Made by a program: the position numbers and the translations under genes. A stretch of 7,745 nt of DNA, from the NCBI GenBank assembly GCA_947383275.1, contig CANDCW010000099.1:1-7745 (forward strand), given 5' to 3'. The notes beneath the pieces were generated by a model that did no database searches, was not told the DNA's origin, and was given only the letters and a program-made list of their open reading frames with translations. Source of the stretch: an uncultured Bacillota bacterium. Its GTDB lineage: Bacteria; Bacillota; Clostridia; Oscillospirales; Oscillospiraceae. This document shows positions 5,990-7,745 of the stretch, piece by piece; positions within the stretch are counted from its first letter, which is position 1, and each line of letters starts with the position of its first letter.

Positions 5990-6493
5990 ATGCGCCTGGA
6001 TCTGCGAGACATCATCCATACCCCAGACGCAAAAATGACGTTCCAGTTCCAGCTGGACTTGTCCCAAGAAGATTTTTACGGAAGCAAGCCCATTGTTCAT
6101 CCCGTTCAGGCGGAGGGCAGCGTGACCAACCACGCCGGTGCCCTGGTCCTGGAGGGGACGGCCCGTTCTGTTTTGAGGCTAACCTGCGACCGCTGCGGGA
6201 AAGAGTTTTCCCGGGAAAAGGTGGTCCCGCTGGACAGCCTTGTGGCCCAGGAGCTGGAGGACGAGGAAACCGATGACATCCTCCTGCTGGACGGCACTGT
6301 GCTGGATCTGGACGAGGTTGTGAGCACCGCTTTCATTCTCGCAATGGACACAAAAAACCTTTGCTCAGACGACTGCAAAGGGCTGTGCGCCAAGTGTGGA
6401 GCCGATTTAAACCTTGGCCCCTGCGGGTGCGGACCGGATGTCGATCCAAGACTGGCGGCCCTTGCGCAGCTGTTGGATAAGGAAGCTGAGTGA
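5990..6493 (+). CDS. yceD: DUF177 (YceD) family protein upstream of rpmF
   Basis: A 167-residue cytoplasmic protein of the DUF177/YceD family, which is found next to rpmF across bacteria and is linked to 23S rRNA or large-subunit biogenesis; its biochemical role is not settled. The family features are clear: an N-terminal beta-rich part, CDRCGKEF at 66-73, an acidic stretch near 88-97 (ELEDEETDD), and a C-terminal cysteine cluster (Cys125, 129, 133, 136, 145, 147) including GLCAKCGADLN. The paired cysteines suggest zinc binding. The ATG at 5990 follows GGGGAGG at six bases. The stop lies 45 bases before rpmF with no promoter or terminator between, so the two are one transcript. Confidence 0.92.
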   Translation: MRLDLRDIIHTPDAKMTFQFQLDLSQEDFYGSKPIVHPVQAEGSVTNHAGALVLEGTARSVLRLTCDRCGKEFSREKVVPLDSLVAQELEDEETDDILLLDGTVLDLDEVVSTAFILAMDTKNLCSDDCKGLCAKCGADLNLGPCGCGPDVDPRLAALAQLLDKEAE

Positions 6494-6538
6494 GTAGTAG
6501 ATGTGCCCTGACCGGCACAGCCGAAGGAGGTGTCACCC

Positions 6539-6727
6539 ATGGCGGTCCCCAAGGGAAAAGTATCCAAGGCCCGGCGCGATAAGCGGCGCAGCTCCCACTG
6601 GAAGCTGGAAACTCCCGGTATCGTGACTTGCCCCAAGTGCGGGGCTTACCGGCTGCCTCACCGTATGTGCAAGAATTGCCTGACCTATAACGGCCGTTCC
6701 TTCGGCCAGGTTGAGGCCCAGCAGTAA
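6539..6727 (+). CDS. rpmF: 50S ribosomal protein L32
   Basis: Large-subunit ribosomal protein bL32, 62 residues, the normal length. It opens with the family signature MAVPKGKVSKARRDKRRS, rich in basic residues for rRNA contact, and carries the zinc-ribbon cysteines CPKC (31-34) and CKNC (44-47), so this is the zinc-binding form. The ATG at 6539 is chosen over an in-frame GTG at 6530 because AAGGAGG at 6524-6530 would overlap the latter and the AVPK start is conserved. It is the second gene of the DUF177 operon. In many Firmicutes plsX or other lipid genes come next; here a hairpin and then foreign-looking DNA follow instead. Confidence 0.97.
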   Translation: MAVPKGKVSKARRDKRRSSHWKLETPGIVTCPKCGAYRLPHRMCKNCLTYNGRSFGQVEAQQ

Positions 6728-6743
6728 ACGGAATACTCCAGTA

Positions 6744-6779
6744 AAGGGAGAGGTAACGTAAGAAAGTTACCTCTCCCTT
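6744..6779 (+). terminator. Hairpin terminator after rpmF
   Basis: A perfect 14-bp stem (6744-6757 with 6766-6779) with an eight-base loop lies 16 bases after the rpmF stop. The following bases, GTGGTATAG, do not form a proper T-run, so termination may be partly dependent on other factors, but the length and position of the stem make an operon end likely. Confidence 0.75.
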
Positions 6780-6941
6780 GTGGTATAGCCCCGGCCTCGG
6801 GCATGGAGGATATTCCAAAGGGGCGCAGGAGCCCGCAGGATTACCGAAGAAACCTTGATTGCTGACATTACCGCTGATCAAGAGGACACCCCTAACGCTG
6901 GAACTATCGCCGCTGTATTAAGCGGGGCTATGATATGAATC
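6780..6941. other. Unassigned stretch between the rpmF terminator and the broken virB4 gene
   Basis: No gene is supported here. A plus-strand frame from 6789 to the TGA at 6936-6938 reads with plausible composition in its second half (TEETLIADITADQEDTPN) but has no ATG or ribosome binding site and could be the tail of a lost gene. Inverted CTTGAT/ATCAAG words lie at 6854-6859 and 6877-6882, and a small hairpin (CCGCT-GTATTA-AGCGG) sits near 6912. Base use is more AT-rich than on either side, as would suit a junction or remnant. Confidence 0.4.
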
Positions 6942-7745
6942 TGCTTTGGCGGACAGCAGCCGGTCCCCCATGAGCTGCTCACACAGGGACAGCAGGAACT
7001 CGGACTTCAGCACCACCGGGTTCTCGCCGTCCCCGTAGCCCTGCTCCATGTCCATGGCGTTGATGTGGTTGGGGGAGGTGGCGGAAATATTGATCACCTC
7101 GCCGCCCAAACCTTCAATGAGGGGCCGGTACTCGCTTTCAGGATCTATGACGATAATATCGTCATCCGTGGACAGCGCCAGATTGACCATCTCCCGCTTG
7201 GCGGTGAAGGATTTGCCGGAGCCGGACACGCCCAGCACGAAGCCGTTGCCGTTGAGCAATTCCTTCCGGTTGGCAATGATGAGATTCTTGCTGATGACGT
7301 TCTGCCCGTAGTACACTCCGCCCTGGTCCCGCACCTCCTGGGCCTTGAAGGGCATCAGCACCGCCAACGCCTCGGTGGTCAGGGTGCGCAGGGCGTCAAT
7401 CCGCCGCAGACCCAGAGGCAGGGCGGTCACCAGCCCGTCCGCCTGCTGCCAGTTCAGGGTGGACAGCTGGCGCAGGTGCTTCCGGGCGGCAGACTGGAGG
7501 GCGTCGGTGTCGCTGTCCAGCTCCTCCTTGGAGTCCGCCAGATGTACCAGGGTCACCACGGCGAACATCATCCGCTGGTCACGGGTGGTGAGATCGTCCA
7601 GCATCTCCCTGGTCTCTTTTCTCTGCTGCTCCAGATCATACGGCACTACGGCGGAGAAATTGTTGTTGCTGTTCTGCCGGCGCTGCCAGTTGGTGACGTT
7701 CGTCTCCACACCGAGGAGCCGGTTCTGCATCTCCCGGACGGCCTC
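6918..7745 (-). pseudogene. VirB4-type conjugation ATPase, truncated at its C-terminus
   Basis: VirB4/TraE-like ATPases power type IV secretion in conjugative elements, at the inner face of the membrane. The frame enters from the right edge, so the N-terminus is cut by the window. In the 275 visible residues, a Walker A motif GVSGSGKS lies at 172-179, preceded by GQNVISKNLIIANRKEL, and IIVIDPESEY at 197-206 is a conserved VirB4 motif. The match resembles the CD1110-like ATPases of clostridial Tn1549-type elements. After LCEQLMGD and SAK the family sequence stops: the next residues are ADSYHSPA and a TAA at 6918-6920. About 300 residues are missing, including the usual Walker B acidic pair, so the product should not be active. 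Recognisable homology ends near 6944. This may be decay, deletion or an assembly join. Confidence 0.85.

Noticed and set aside
4856..6133. Longer 425-residue version of the pseudouridine synthase
   Set aside because: The extra N-terminal residues cross both divergent promoters and run antisense into the DUF177 gene. The ATG at 5815 has a strong ribosome binding site and gives the normal S4-domain start.
6503..6517. Small GTGCC/GGCAC hairpin between the DUF177 gene and rpmF
   Set aside because: It is only five pairs with no T-run, so it is too weak to call a terminator or regulator.
6530..6727. GTG start for rpmF at 6530
   Set aside because: It would overlap the AAGGAGG ribosome binding site; the ATG at 6539 gives the conserved MAVPKGKVSK start.
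6106..6881. Minus-strand open frames opposite DUF177 and rpmF
   Set aside because: They are Ser/Arg/Pro-rich shadows of two well-identified plus-strand genes.
1..7745. CRISPR array, tRNA or rRNA genes
   Set aside because: No regularly spaced repeats, tRNA-like clover patterns or rRNA segments were seen on either strand.

Overview
The window looks like the chromosome of a fairly GC-rich, low-temperature-independent Gram-positive anaerobe of the class Clostridia, most likely a gut Oscillospiraceae-type genome. This rests on the AGGAGG-type ribosome binding sites, consensus TTGACA/TATAAT promoters, a BlaI/BlaR1-type operon, the DUF177-rpmF pair and a CD1110-like conjugation ATPase. The genus is an inference and cannot be fixed from the sequence alone.

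Layout. Positions 3-269 (+) hold the C-terminal end of an unrecognised protein, followed by a strong hairpin terminator and about 160 bases of non-coding DNA up to the 3' end of guaA. From 483 to 4757 four genes lie on the minus strand, transcribed from right to left: a BlaI/MecI-family repressor, a BlaR1/MecR1-like M56 membrane metallopeptidase with an unfamiliar extracellular region, a small polytopic membrane protein, and guaA. The first three are packed like one operon (gaps of 3 and 0 bases) behind a promoter carrying two CTACA-N2-TGTAG operators. guaA follows after 66 bases and may have its own promoter. An RluA-family pseudouridine synthase (4856-5815, minus) has its own terminator and is divergent from a DUF177 (YceD)-rpmF operon (5990-6727, plus), which has a perfect consensus promoter and ends in a long hairpin. 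The right end (6918-7745, minus) is a VirB4-type conjugation ATPase that has lost its C-terminal half.

How the genes work together. BlaI and the M56 protease should form a signal-responsive switch: the sensor is activated from outside, the repressor is inactivated, and the operon, including the membrane protein, is induced. DUF177 and rpmF are a conserved ribosome-linked pair. The core segment (guaA to rpmF) is bordered on both sides by DNA that looks acquired or rearranged: one border at the guaA 3' end, a known type of integration target, and the other at a broken conjugation gene.

Most notable is guaA. It encodes a GMP synthase of only 429 residues in which the synthetase part is intact, but the glutamine amidotransferase domain has lost about 85 residues, including the catalytic Cys and the His-Glu pair. 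It should not be able to hydrolyse glutamine itself. The second notable item is the BlaR1-like sensor, which lacks a penicillin-binding domain and carries about 340 residues of unassigned ectodomain.
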